Assembly: GCA_018669475.1 (NCBI GenBank)
Contig: JABHCC010000105.1
Span: 1 to 38,250, forward strand
DNA: 38,250 bases
Direction of reading: 5' to 3'
Source: Bacteroidota bacterium
Lineage (GTDB): Bacteria; Bacteroidota; Bacteroidia; Bacteroidales; UBA12481
Below are positions 1-8,126 of this stretch, piece by piece (within the stretch, counting starts at the first letter, position 1; every line of letters begins with the position of its first letter). The notes under the pieces are model-generated. The model did no database searches. It was not told where the DNA came from and saw only the letters and a list, made by a program, of their open reading frames with translations. Made by a program: the position numbers and the translations under genes.

Positions 1-122
1 AACTGATAATAGAGCTTAATAGCACCAATTATTCCTAAGGTCTCAATCGGCTTCCTTGGTTTTGTTAAGCGAATGTAGCCAATGTTATAAAATTGGTAAT
101 ATTAAGCTTGCTTAATTGATTG

Positions 123-180
123 ACTGATAACTGATAACTGATAACTGATAACTGATAACTGATAACTGATAACTGATAAC
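123..180. repeat. Heptanucleotide tandem repeat, about 8 copies of ACTGATA
   Basis: The 7-base unit ACTGATA is repeated perfectly about 8.3 times. A further partial copy (AACTGATAA) stands at the very start of the window. The array lies just beyond the terminator of the susCDE operon and is outside any gene seen here. Read on the plus strand the unit gives stop codons in all frames; on the minus strand it is open in every frame and would encode a YQLSVIS heptapeptide. Seven is not a multiple of three, so such an array is expected to be non-coding. Perfect copies suggest recent slippage and likely length variation between strains. Confidence 0.95.
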
Positions 181-184
181 TATT

Positions 185-225
185 TTTATCAAAAGCCCAC
201 TCAACCAGCTTGTGGTTAAGTGGGC
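185..225 (-). terminator. Rho-independent terminator of the susC-susD-susE operon
   Basis: On the minus strand a 13-bp stem (plus-strand arms 195-207 and 213-225, one G-U pair in RNA) closes a 5-base loop. It is followed by TTTT and a T/A-rich tail. It begins about 20 bp after the SusE stop codon, so it should end the minus-strand operon. Confidence 0.85.
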
Positions 226-246
226 CCTGATTATTGAGAATCGTTA

Positions 247-1281
247 CTAGTTCTTAAGCACTTCATAGGCATAAAGAGCCACACCAAGATCGAGAGTAAT
301 GGTATAGTTACCAGCCTCTGTAATCACGATATTTGCACCTTCATACTCCAGAACTCCATTCGGGCCTTCATCACCAAGGTTGATTGCCCAATCATCATTC
401 GCACGGAATTTTATTTCTCCTTCTAAAAGATCAATAGTTATTGTCCAGACATTATTTTCTACATCGAAAGTCATGTCCTGATCGGCATCCCAACCATCCG
501 GGGTTGAGCTTCCGATAAGACCCCAATCAGTCTGCATAGCACTGTATGTAAGAGCATTCAGATCTACATTCAGTTTATACTGAGCAGGGCCGGTAGCTGG
601 AATATCAGCTGCTCCGTCAGCAAGAGTTCCATCGGCATTATCTGAGCCCCAGTTAACATCCCATGATCCTTTTGCAAACTTGAACATGGTAGCTGCTTCG
701 CCGAAGTAGATATAGCCTTCATAGATCTCATCACTTTTCAGTGAATACAGAACTGTTTCATTGTTAGCCGGATCCCAACCCTGGTAGTTACCAGGTACAT
801 TGAGAATAGGATAATCAACTAATATAAAGAAGGGCTTAATGCTTCCGCTAACAGTTGGTGAAACCAGGTCTTCAACTACATCACTGATATGAGAGATTAC
901 ACGGAATTGAACATCATTTACTCCTCCTGGAACGGCACCAGCCGCCAGAAGTTTGTTGTTCAAATCACCATAGGTAACACTACCGGATGTTTCGATAGTT
1001 TTAAACAGCTCTATTGCTTCTGCAAAGTCGTTTGCTGCGAGATCAATCTGAATACTGTATGATATAGCAGCAACAAATCCGTAATCAGCTGCCGACCATT
1101 CAAAATTCAGTGCGTCTCCGGCTGTTTCTTCAGTAAACTCAGCATTCAGCCCACTGGCTGGTAGTGAGAGAACCGGAGCTACCGGATTGTCAAGTAGTAC
1201 AGGACCAACTTCTTCTTTTTTACAAGACATCAGCATGATCAGGCCTGCTACTACAATGTATATAAAACCTTTTTTATTCAT
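247..1281 (-). CDS. susE: SusE/SusF-like outer-membrane glycan-binding lipoprotein
   Basis: This is a 344-residue surface lipoprotein that probably binds alpha-glucan beside the SusCD importer. The N-terminus is a lipoprotein signal with lipobox LMSC and Cys20 as the lipidated residue. Residues about 28-150 look like the SusE N-terminal Ig-like domain. Two tandem beta-sandwich modules follow (about 157-250 and 250-344), sharing the pattern K-F-x-x-W-x-x-N-x-G ... G-T/V-L, typical of SusE/SusF starch-binding modules. It is the last gene of the minus-strand susC-susD-susE operon, 23 bp after the SusD stop and just before a terminator. Its last ~188 residues closely match an insertion inside the neighbouring SusD-like protein. 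The family is clear; the exact ligand is inferred from the adjacent GH13 and GH65 genes. Confidence 0.88.
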   Translation of the reverse strand: MNKKGFIYIVVAGLIMLMSCKKEEVGPVLLDNPVAPVLSLPASGLNAEFTEETAGDALNFEWSAADYGFVAAISYSIQIDLAANDFAEAIELFKTIETSGSVTYGDLNNKLLAAGAVPGGVNDVQFRVISHISDVVEDLVSPTVSGSIKPFFILVDYPILNVPGNYQGWDPANNETVLYSLKSDEIYEGYIYFGEAATMFKFAKGSWDVNWGSDNADGTLADGAADIPATGPAQYKLNVDLNALTYSAMQTDWGLIGSSTPDGWDADQDMTFDVENNVWTITIDLLEGEIKFRANDDWAINLGDEGPNGVLEYEGANIVITEAGNYTITLDLGVALYAYEVLKN

Positions 1282-1304
1282 TTCTTAATGATTTAATGCA
1301 TTGA

Positions 1305-3533
1305 TTAATAACCTGGGTTTTGCTGTAGATTTATATTTGCACCCATATCTGAAGCAGGTATGGGGAACAAATTAAACTTATCGTCAATAGACTGTCCTTC
1401 AGCTGAACCACCCTTCCAGGGCCATAGGTATTCGCCTCCTGAAAATTTTCCGAATCGAATCAAATCAGTTCTGCGATGACCTTCCCAGAATAGTTCACGA
1501 GCGCGTTCGTCCAGTATCCATTCGAGGCTTAAATCTCCTTCTGAGATATTGCCTGATTCCTCACCAAAAGCACGTGTACGAACCATATTGACATATTCAA
1601 CAGCCTGTGACAGACTGCTTCCTGTTCTTATTGCTGCTTCTGCATACATTAGGTAAACATCAGCTAAACGGAACAATGGGAAATCTGTATCGATGAAAGT
1701 CAGATCAGTCGGTTGACTACCATCAGAATTCAGATTAGTAAATTTAGTAACGGCATATCCGTTAGTAAACTCAAAAGGATCTTCAATTTCCAATGTCTGA
1801 CCATCTGTATAGAACATTGCTCTGCCATCGAAACTACCTCGCTCTACAGTATAAGTGTAATCAGGGGATCCTAAAGTTAAGGTAATAGTGTAAGTACCAC
1901 GTTCAGGAATTTCAATATTTGCACCATCATAATTCAGAACGCCATCAGGACCGTTATCACCAAGGTTATATCCCCAGTCATCATTTGCCCTGAACTTCAT
2001 CGTTCCAGGCTCCAAATCAAGAATAGCTGTCCAGATACCAGTTTCAGGATCAAATGTCATATCCTGGTCTGAATCCCATCCGCCTGCAGTAGCGTCACCA
2101 ATTATGCCCCATTCAGTTTTGAGGTAGGTATGAGTCATATCATTCAGATTGACATTCAATTTATAATATCCAGTCTCAGGTGAAACGAGGTTGGCTCCAT
2201 TTAGCTCAAGGGTGCCATCGTCTCCATCATCTCCCCAGTTCACATCCCATGATGGACCATCAGTATATTTCCATTGCATGTCAGCATCTGCAATCCAGAT
2301 ATATCCTTCGTAGTTTCCGTCATTATTAACAGAAGCAATTGTCGGAGAGTTGGCTGGATCCCAGTTTGGAGTACTGTAACTACCAGGAACATACAACACT
2401 GGATATGACGACTTCAGATTAGCCTTTGGTGAGATCATCATCCCCATTGCTGTAATATTGGGATAGAATTTTTTCACCATTTCTTTGGTTACACGGGTTC
2501 CACCCCAACCACCATCGATTCCGAAATCTGCCGGATTCATTGAGCCACCTACTGCGGCATGAACGACGAAAGTCATTCCACCCCATGTACGTGTTCCTGC
2601 ACCGTCAAAGTTTACAGGAAAAATAATCTCATCGGAGAGGTTATTATCTGCAGTAAACAAGTGTGCATATTCTGGTTCCAGAGAGAATCCTGCATCAATT
2701 ATTTTCTGGCAATAGCTCTGGCACTCAGAGTATTTATCAGTACCAATATAAACTTCAGCATTCAGGTACAATTTTGCCATTAACATCCAGGCTGCTGCCT
2801 GATCAGCACGTCCATATTCATTTGATGTAGGAGCCATAAGGAGATTTTCAATATCCTTCAATTCTGACTCCACGTAAGTGAATAGGTCTGCGCGATTGAT
2901 TTGCTCAGGAAAGAAACTTCCTACAGCGTCTTCTTCTGTCACGAATGGAACGTTTCCAAACATATCCATTGCATGCCAGTAGCTGAGAGCTCTCAGGAAA
3001 CGTGCTTCTGCACGATAGGTGCGGATATCATCAGCTGTTGCCCCGGTATAATCTCTTTCTGCCAGTTTTTCATCTGATGACTCTCTGATAAACTCATTTA
3101 CCAGTGAAATCTGGTAATAGATTCGGTTATACATAGCGGTCACAAACTCACTAGAAGCTGACCAGTCATTCTCCCAATAATCTCTGATAGTTCCATCGTT
3201 CCATGCAATTATCGCCTCATCGGTAGTAAGTTCCTGGGCTTTCCAGTATTGACGCACATAAGTAGAGAATCCTTCATCAATACCACTAATATCAGGCATC
3301 CCATGTGGTCCTTGCTGTCCACTAACAGCAAGTCCGGCATATAACTTAGCCAATACCAGGTAATAGTTGGATGCGTTTTCATAAACCGAGGCTGAAGTAA
3401 TTTCATCCCGGTCAATTGGTTCTGTGTTCAGATCCTTCATACAGGCACTCAGACCAATAACGAAGGCTGCCAAAAGAACTGCATATATTTTAAACTTTTT
3501 CATAATCTTATTCTTCATTTGCTTATTCTTCAT
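1305..3533 (-). CDS. susD: SusD/RagB-like glycan-binding lipoprotein with inserted SusE-type tandem module
   Basis: This is the SusD-family partner of the TonB-dependent receptor, holding oligosaccharide over the SusC barrel at the cell surface. The lipobox LSAC puts the lipidated Cys at residue 31. Met11 (ATG at 3503) is probably the true start, because residues 1-10 are a lysine/asparagine-rich near-repeat and Met11 gives a normal 20-residue signal. SusD TPR-like helices run from about 40 to 370 (ending in EMVKKFYPN), and the usual SusD C-terminal part resumes at about 567 (DGRAMFYTDGQ ... GYAVTKF ... ERARELFWEGHRRTDLIRFG). At 742 residues it is some 190-200 longer than ordinary SusDs. The extra segment, about 375-566, is homologous to the two C-terminal modules of SusE next door; the last ~83 residues are about two thirds identical by eye. 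No frame break is seen, so this looks like a working fusion. Confidence 0.9.
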   Translation of the reverse strand: MKNKQMKNKIMKKFKIYAVLLAAFVIGLSACMKDLNTEPIDRDEITSASVYENASNYYLVLAKLYAGLAVSGQQGPHGMPDISGIDEGFSTYVRQYWKAQELTTDEAIIAWNDGTIRDYWENDWSASSEFVTAMYNRIYYQISLVNEFIRESSDEKLAERDYTGATADDIRTYRAEARFLRALSYWHAMDMFGNVPFVTEEDAVGSFFPEQINRADLFTYVESELKDIENLLMAPTSNEYGRADQAAAWMLMAKLYLNAEVYIGTDKYSECQSYCQKIIDAGFSLEPEYAHLFTADNNLSDEIIFPVNFDGAGTRTWGGMTFVVHAAVGGSMNPADFGIDGGWGGTRVTKEMVKKFYPNITAMGMMISPKANLKSSYPVLYVPGSYSTPNWDPANSPTIASVNNDGNYEGYIWIADADMQWKYTDGPSWDVNWGDDGDDGTLELNGANLVSPETGYYKLNVNLNDMTHTYLKTEWGIIGDATAGGWDSDQDMTFDPETGIWTAILDLEPGTMKFRANDDWGYNLGDNGPDGVLNYDGANIEIPERGTYTITLTLGSPDYTYTVERGSFDGRAMFYTDGQTLEIEDPFEFTNGYAVTKFTNLNSDGSQPTDLTFIDTDFPLFRLADVYLMYAEAAIRTGSSLSQAVEYVNMVRTRAFGEESGNISEGDLSLEWILDERARELFWEGHRRTDLIRFGKFSGGEYLWPWKGGSAEGQSIDDKFNLFPIPASDMGANINLQQNPGY

Positions 3534-3542
3534 TTGGATCTG

Positions 3543-6530
3543 TTAAAACTCAAGATTTACACCAATAAGAAAGACCCTTGGTCGCGGATAAAGCACATTA
3601 TCAATTCCTCCAAATACCTCTGGATCAAGTCCGGTGTACTTCGTCAGCACAAGAGCATTCTGTACAGTCATTGACAAATGTAAATTCACGTCTTCAAAGA
3701 GATTCCTCAGTTGATAACCAACAGAAATATTGTCAATCCTTAAAAAGGAGGCATCCTGTATGTAATAATCTGAGAAATAATTCCAGTTATTGAATTTGGT
3801 AACAAGTGCATCATTGGATCTGTTAGTCAGATAACCTGTTGAATGGTATGCTCCGGCATATACACCGGTATTTGACTGAACGTTATTGTAAACATAATTG
3901 CCAATATTAGCCCGTCCTGCCATCGTGAAATCCCAATTTTTATAATTAAACCTTGTCGATAATCCAAGGAAAACATCCGAAGAAGGTTTATATAAATGAT
4001 ACTTATCTTCATCTGTTATCACACCGTCTTTGTTACGATCGACATACAATCCTTCGATAGGCAAACCCTCTGAATCATAAACCTGCTCATAAACGTAGAA
4101 GGAGTTAGCCGGAAATCCAACAGTATGAATTTGTATTGTATTTCCAACACCACCAGATATTCCTCCAACAAATACTCCTTTGTAATCAGGATCATCAGTA
4201 GCGGTTAGCTTGGTAATAGTATTGACATTATACGTAGCGTTGAAACCAACTTCCCATGACATATCCTCCTTAGTAATCAGACGTCCGACAATTGAGAATT
4301 CAACTCCCTCGTTAGTCAGATTTCCAACATTTGTCAAGATTTGGTTTGTAAGGTTGGTACCAGCTGGTACAGGAATAGTATTGATAAGGTCTTTTGTTTC
4401 TCTGGAATAGTATTCGAAAGCACCAATTATCCTATCGTTAAAGAAACCATAATCTAATCCAATATTTAAAGTGGTAGTTTCCTCCCATTTAAGATTGGCA
4501 TCATATCCTTCAGGACGAAGAGTAGTAATAAGATGGTTTCCAAACATATACCTTGCGGTAGGCTCACTAAAAGTATAGCGGGCTAAATATGGATAATCAC
4601 CTGATGTAATGTTTTGCTGACCTGTAACACCATAACCAATACGGAGTTTAAGATCTGAAACGGCATCAACATTTTTCAGGAAGCTTTCTTCATTGATTTT
4701 CCACGCAAATGCTGCTGAAGGGAATAAACCCCAGCGATTTTCCGGAGCAAATCTTGAAGAGCCATCATTTCTTACAGTTAATGTAAGCAAGTATTTGTCG
4801 GCCAGGGAATAATTCATACGCCCAAAAAACGAAACAAGGTAACTCTCAGTTGCATAATCTGTATTTGTGCGGGTATCTGTTCTGCTCTCATTTACTTCAA
4901 CATAGTTACCTGCTCTCCAGAAATGCTGCCATGAATAGCCAGCCATAACATCGAGTTTACTATTAATTCCAACCAGGTCTTTAGCATAATTCAGATAGAA
5001 ATCCAGAAGTTCATTACGCTTCTTTTGCTTGTAGATTGCATCTACACCACCATATGCGGGGTCATCACCATTACGATCCCAATTCATAACTGCATAAGAA
5101 GGAACTGAGACTTGACCCTGACTCTCTGACAAATCAGCCGCAAGGTTAAGATTTGCTCTCAGGTCGGGTAAAGCTCTGAAACGATAATCAAATTGTGCAC
5201 TACCTAAAAACCTGTTCACATTTGAACGGTCATCTCTTAGTTCAAGTGAAGCCAGAGGATTTTGAGGAGCTAAAGTGTTTGGATCTCCATTGGCTTGTGT
5301 TGTAGTATAGTAACCACCATATGCATTTCCTTCATCATAAATAGGCTGAGTAGGATCCATCCATAATGCGGCTCCAATAGCTCCGGTGCTGGCAAAACGG
5401 TTTTTCTCCTGCAAACCTTTTGCACTAATATTTACCTTAAGATGATTGTTGAGATATGTAGGATTCAAATTTAGTGAACCTGTTATCCTGTTCATCTCAG
5501 AGGTTTTCAGAAGGCCATCCAGATCAGAATAACCAAATGAAGCCCGATATGGCAAATTCTTATATGCTCCGGATGCACTGATGCTGTGATCATTGCCAAA
5601 TGAGTTGCTCAGAACTGCCTCTTGCCAGTTAGTGTCGTAATCACCTAATAATCCCAGTGCATTCTCATTATCAGCATACTGTTCCTGGATAAGAGATCTG
5701 AATTCATCAGTACTTAGAACCTCCATCTGATTTGGCAAAGTGTAAACTGAAGCTTTCCCAATATAGTTCAGCTTCATAGGAGTATTCAGACGTCCTTTTT
5801 TCGTTGTTATAATGATTACACCATTAGAAGCACGTGATCCATAAATCGCTGTTGCTGACGCATCCTTAAGAATTGTAAAAGTTTCGATATCATTAGGATT
5901 AATAGCATTTAGCGGATTCCGTGTTCCTGAAATACCATCATTATCCAAAGGAATACCATCTACAACGATTAATGGATCGTTACTCGCTGACATAGATGAA
6001 CCGCCACGGATCCGAATAACGGCTCCGGCACCAGGTGCTCCACCATTATCAGTAATCTGTACACCAGATGTTTTTCCAGCCAGCAATTGCTGTGGCCCGG
6101 TAATCGCACCTTTATTAAAGTCATCGCTGCTAATAGCAGTTACTGAACCTGTCGCATCTTTCTTCTTTTGTTTACCATAGCCGATTACTACAACACCTTC
6201 GAGTGTTTCAACCGATGGTTCAAGAGTAATTGTTATGTTTCTCTGAGCTGTCAAAGCAAACTCCTGGCTCACATATCCTACATAGGATACAACCAGTGTT
6301 TCTCCAACTTCTGCACGTAGTTGAAATTTTCCATCAGGGCCTGTAATTGTCCCCCGACTTGGATCGCCTTTCAGGCTGACTGAAGCGCCAATGAGAATAT
6401 CACTGGTTTCAGCATCAATTACTGTTCCCGTTACTGTTTGCTGGGCAAAAGCACTTTGGCTGATGAGCAGCATGACCAGAAACGGTATGAACAGTTTTCG
6501 AACATTTAGAGTCATGCAATGTTTAATCAT
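3543..6530 (-). CDS. susC: SusC/RagA-like TonB-dependent outer-membrane receptor
   Basis: This is the outer-membrane barrel that imports oligosaccharides with TonB energy, together with SusD. A signal peptide ends near AFAQ (residues ~28-31; Met6 is a possible alternative start). It is followed by a carboxypeptidase-regulatory-like domain (about 33-112; GTVIDAETSDILIGASV, YVGY), a TonB-box-like stretch (EGVVVIGYG), a plug domain (about 120-230, with IRIRGG and DPLIVVDGIPLD) and a C-terminal beta-barrel ending in the aromatic sequence LIGVNLEF. Its 995 residues are usual for SusC. It is first in the minus-strand operon, 9 bp before the SusD-like gene, and a promoter and LacI-type operator lie upstream. 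The alpha-glucan substrate is inferred from neighbours. Confidence 0.95.
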   Translation of the reverse strand: MIKHCMTLNVRKLFIPFLVMLLISQSAFAQQTVTGTVIDAETSDILIGASVSLKGDPSRGTITGPDGKFQLRAEVGETLVVSYVGYVSQEFALTAQRNITITLEPSVETLEGVVVIGYGKQKKKDATGSVTAISSDDFNKGAITGPQQLLAGKTSGVQITDNGGAPGAGAVIRIRGGSSMSASNDPLIVVDGIPLDNDGISGTRNPLNAINPNDIETFTILKDASATAIYGSRASNGVIIITTKKGRLNTPMKLNYIGKASVYTLPNQMEVLSTDEFRSLIQEQYADNENALGLLGDYDTNWQEAVLSNSFGNDHSISASGAYKNLPYRASFGYSDLDGLLKTSEMNRITGSLNLNPTYLNNHLKVNISAKGLQEKNRFASTGAIGAALWMDPTQPIYDEGNAYGGYYTTTQANGDPNTLAPQNPLASLELRDDRSNVNRFLGSAQFDYRFRALPDLRANLNLAADLSESQGQVSVPSYAVMNWDRNGDDPAYGGVDAIYKQKKRNELLDFYLNYAKDLVGINSKLDVMAGYSWQHFWRAGNYVEVNESRTDTRTNTDYATESYLVSFFGRMNYSLADKYLLTLTVRNDGSSRFAPENRWGLFPSAAFAWKINEESFLKNVDAVSDLKLRIGYGVTGQQNITSGDYPYLARYTFSEPTARYMFGNHLITTLRPEGYDANLKWEETTTLNIGLDYGFFNDRIIGAFEYYSRETKDLINTIPVPAGTNLTNQILTNVGNLTNEGVEFSIVGRLITKEDMSWEVGFNATYNVNTITKLTATDDPDYKGVFVGGISGGVGNTIQIHTVGFPANSFYVYEQVYDSEGLPIEGLYVDRNKDGVITDEDKYHLYKPSSDVFLGLSTRFNYKNWDFTMAGRANIGNYVYNNVQSNTGVYAGAYHSTGYLTNRSNDALVTKFNNWNYFSDYYIQDASFLRIDNISVGYQLRNLFEDVNLHLSMTVQNALVLTKYTGLDPEVFGGIDNVLYPRPRVFLIGVNLEF

Positions 6531-6584
6531 ATTGTTAATAGCAATTAAAAATTATTATGGGTTAGTCTCTGAAAATAGTTTATC

Positions 6585-6612
6585 CAAACTTACACTACTG
6601 TAAATATACAAA
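6585..6612 (-). promoter_or_regulatory. Candidate Bacteroidota promoter of susC
   Basis: On the minus strand TAAGTTTG (6585-6592) matches the TAnnTTTG -7 box exactly. A TTTG (6609-6612) stands 16 bp upstream as a -33 element. It sits about 55 bp before the susC start codon. Confidence 0.55.
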
Positions 6613-6698
6613 GAATTCAAGCTGCTATCAGGCAAAGCGTATTATAACACTCAAAAAACCTGCTCTTTACAAAAGCAATGTTCCTCTTTTACCTTATT

Positions 6699-6710
6699 TC
6701 AAACGTTTGA
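6699..6710. promoter_or_regulatory. Candidate LacI-family operator, susC/lacI intergenic region
   Basis: TCAAACGTTTGA is a perfect 12-bp palindrome with a central CG, the classic LacI-family operator form. It lies in the 411-bp intergenic region (6531-6941) between divergent susC and the LacI-type regulator, about 90 bp upstream of the susC -33 box. Near-identical palindromes occur at 8001 and 17889. Apart from this site, the susC promoter and a weak related half-site at 6923-6934 just before the regulator start codon, I see nothing else in this region. Confidence 0.7.
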
Positions 6711-6941
6711 GGAATAGTAATCCAAATAATTGCATTTTATCCTGACATTGTGAAAGCCTAGCAAACAAACGCCTTGTTTTCATCAATAAGAGGGTATTTC
6801 AACCTGATAAATGCCCTTTTCTGCCACAAAAGCATGGCTCACTTGCTGAAAAGTCAGACATTCTTACAAATCAAGGAATAGTATGGCCTATTTATTGAGA
6901 TAAACCTGCTACATTAGAGCATTCAAACGATTTCGGGAAGA

Positions 6942-7976
6942 ATGAGCATCAAAGGACAAGTCACAATTAAAGATCTGGCGAAAGAGCTGGGTATTTCTCC
7001 ATCTACGGTTTCAAAAGCACTGAAAAATAATCCTGATATAAGTGAATCGACACGAAGTAAGGTAATTTCTCTTGCCAGAAAACTTAAGTATAATCCAAAT
7101 CCTATTGCTCTCAGTCTGAGAAGTAGTAAAACCAAAATCATTGGCTTAGTAATTCCTCAGATTGTACATCACTTTTTCTCATCTGTAATATCGGGAATTG
7201 AAGATGTAGCCTATGATGCAGGTTACAGTGTGATGATCTATCAGTCAAATGAATCATATAACCGGGAGGTTATGGCGTGTGATGCTCTGATGTCAAGCAG
7301 GGTCGAAGGGCTGCTTATTTCGCTATCAAAAGAGACAAGAAATTATGACCACCTGAAGAGAATGGTCGATTATGGCTTACCCATGGTGATGTACGACAGG
7401 GTATGTGATGAGATAAAAACCGACAAAGTCACTGTTGATGATTATGAAGGAGCTTATGGTGCTGTAAGTCACCTGATTGGATCAGGTTGTAAGAAAATTG
7501 CCCATCTTACAGGTCCTCCCGGATTAAGAATCACCGATTTAAGAAGAAGTGGTTACCTCGATGCCCTTCAGGATCACAACATGAAAATCGACAGAGATAT
7601 TATCGTTTATTGCGATAACTTTAAACAATCCCTGATCCGAACTAAACAATTAATGAACCTGGCACAAGCACCCGATGCTATTTTTACAGTTAATGATCTG
7701 ACAGCCACAGGGGTAATGAAGTCGCTTGCCGAGATGGGAAAAAGAGTTCCACAGGATGTTTCCCTGATTGGTTTTTCAAATAGTTTAATATCTCAGGTCA
7801 CCAACCCAACCCTTACGACTGTTGACCAACATGGTTATCAAATGGGGCAAACAGCTGTTCAACTGCTACTTGACCGACTAATTAGAAAAGAGGGTGAACA
7901 ACCTTTCATCCATCAGGTGCTGAAAACCGATCTTGTGGTGCGGGGATCAACAAAGAAATCCCATATTCTATCCTGA
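6942..7976 (+). CDS. LacI-family transcriptional regulator
   Basis: This 344-residue cytoplasmic DNA-binding regulator probably senses a glucan-derived sugar. Residues 7-60 form the LacI helix-turn-helix and hinge (VTIKDLAKELGISPSTVSKALK, then the YNPNPIALSLRSSKT hinge). Residues about 64-335 form the periplasmic-binding-protein-like sugar-sensing core, with the usual GLVIPQI start and a C-terminal TTVDQHGYQMGQTAVQLLLDRL. Length is typical. It is divergent from susC and followed by the MFS-GH65 operon. It is the natural candidate to bind the three TCAAwCGwTTGA palindromes at 6699, 8001 and 17889. A weak related sequence (TCAAACGATTTC) lies directly before its start and could allow autoregulation. 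Whether it represses or activates cannot be told from sequence. Confidence 0.93.
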   Translation: MSIKGQVTIKDLAKELGISPSTVSKALKNNPDISESTRSKVISLARKLKYNPNPIALSLRSSKTKIIGLVIPQIVHHFFSSVISGIEDVAYDAGYSVMIYQSNESYNREVMACDALMSSRVEGLLISLSKETRNYDHLKRMVDYGLPMVMYDRVCDEIKTDKVTVDDYEGAYGAVSHLIGSGCKKIAHLTGPPGLRITDLRRSGYLDALQDHNMKIDRDIIVYCDNFKQSLIRTKQLMNLAQAPDAIFTVNDLTATGVMKSLAEMGKRVPQDVSLIGFSNSLISQVTNPTLTTVDQHGYQMGQTAVQLLLDRLIRKEGEQPFIHQVLKTDLVVRGSTKKSHILS

Positions 7977-8000
7977 TTCAGAAATTATTCTATCTCCTTC

Positions 8001-8012
8001 TCAATCGTTTGA
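8001..8012. promoter_or_regulatory. Candidate LacI-family operator upstream of the MFS-GH65 operon
   Basis: TCAATCGTTTGA differs at one base from the perfect palindrome at 6699. It lies about 80 bp upstream of the -7-like box and 114 bp upstream of the MFS start codon, between the regulator gene and the transporter. Confidence 0.68.
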
Positions 8013-8067
8013 AATAAGTAAATACAGAGGATTTAACATACTGAATCTCAAGCAATCCTCAAGAATT

Positions 8068-8101
8068 TTTGAATAATATCTTGCATTATTCTCTACCTTT
8101 G
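8068..8101 (+). promoter_or_regulatory. Candidate promoter of the MFS-GH65 operon
   Basis: TACCTTTG at 8094-8101 matches the Bacteroidota TAnnTTTG -7 box. A TTTG at 8068-8071 is a possible -33 element with a somewhat long 22-bp spacer. It is 25 bp before the MFS start codon. Confidence 0.5.
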
Positions 8102-8126
8102 AATAAGTGCTCTCAAAATTAAACGG

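Noticed and set aside
123-180. The heptamer array as a CRISPR-like array.
   Set aside because: The units are only 7 bp, directly adjacent, with no spacers and no cas genes.
6923-6934. TCAAACGATTTC directly before the LacI-type regulator start as a fourth operator.
   Set aside because: Three of twelve positions differ from the palindrome and dyad symmetry is lost; kept only as a possible weak autoregulatory half-site.
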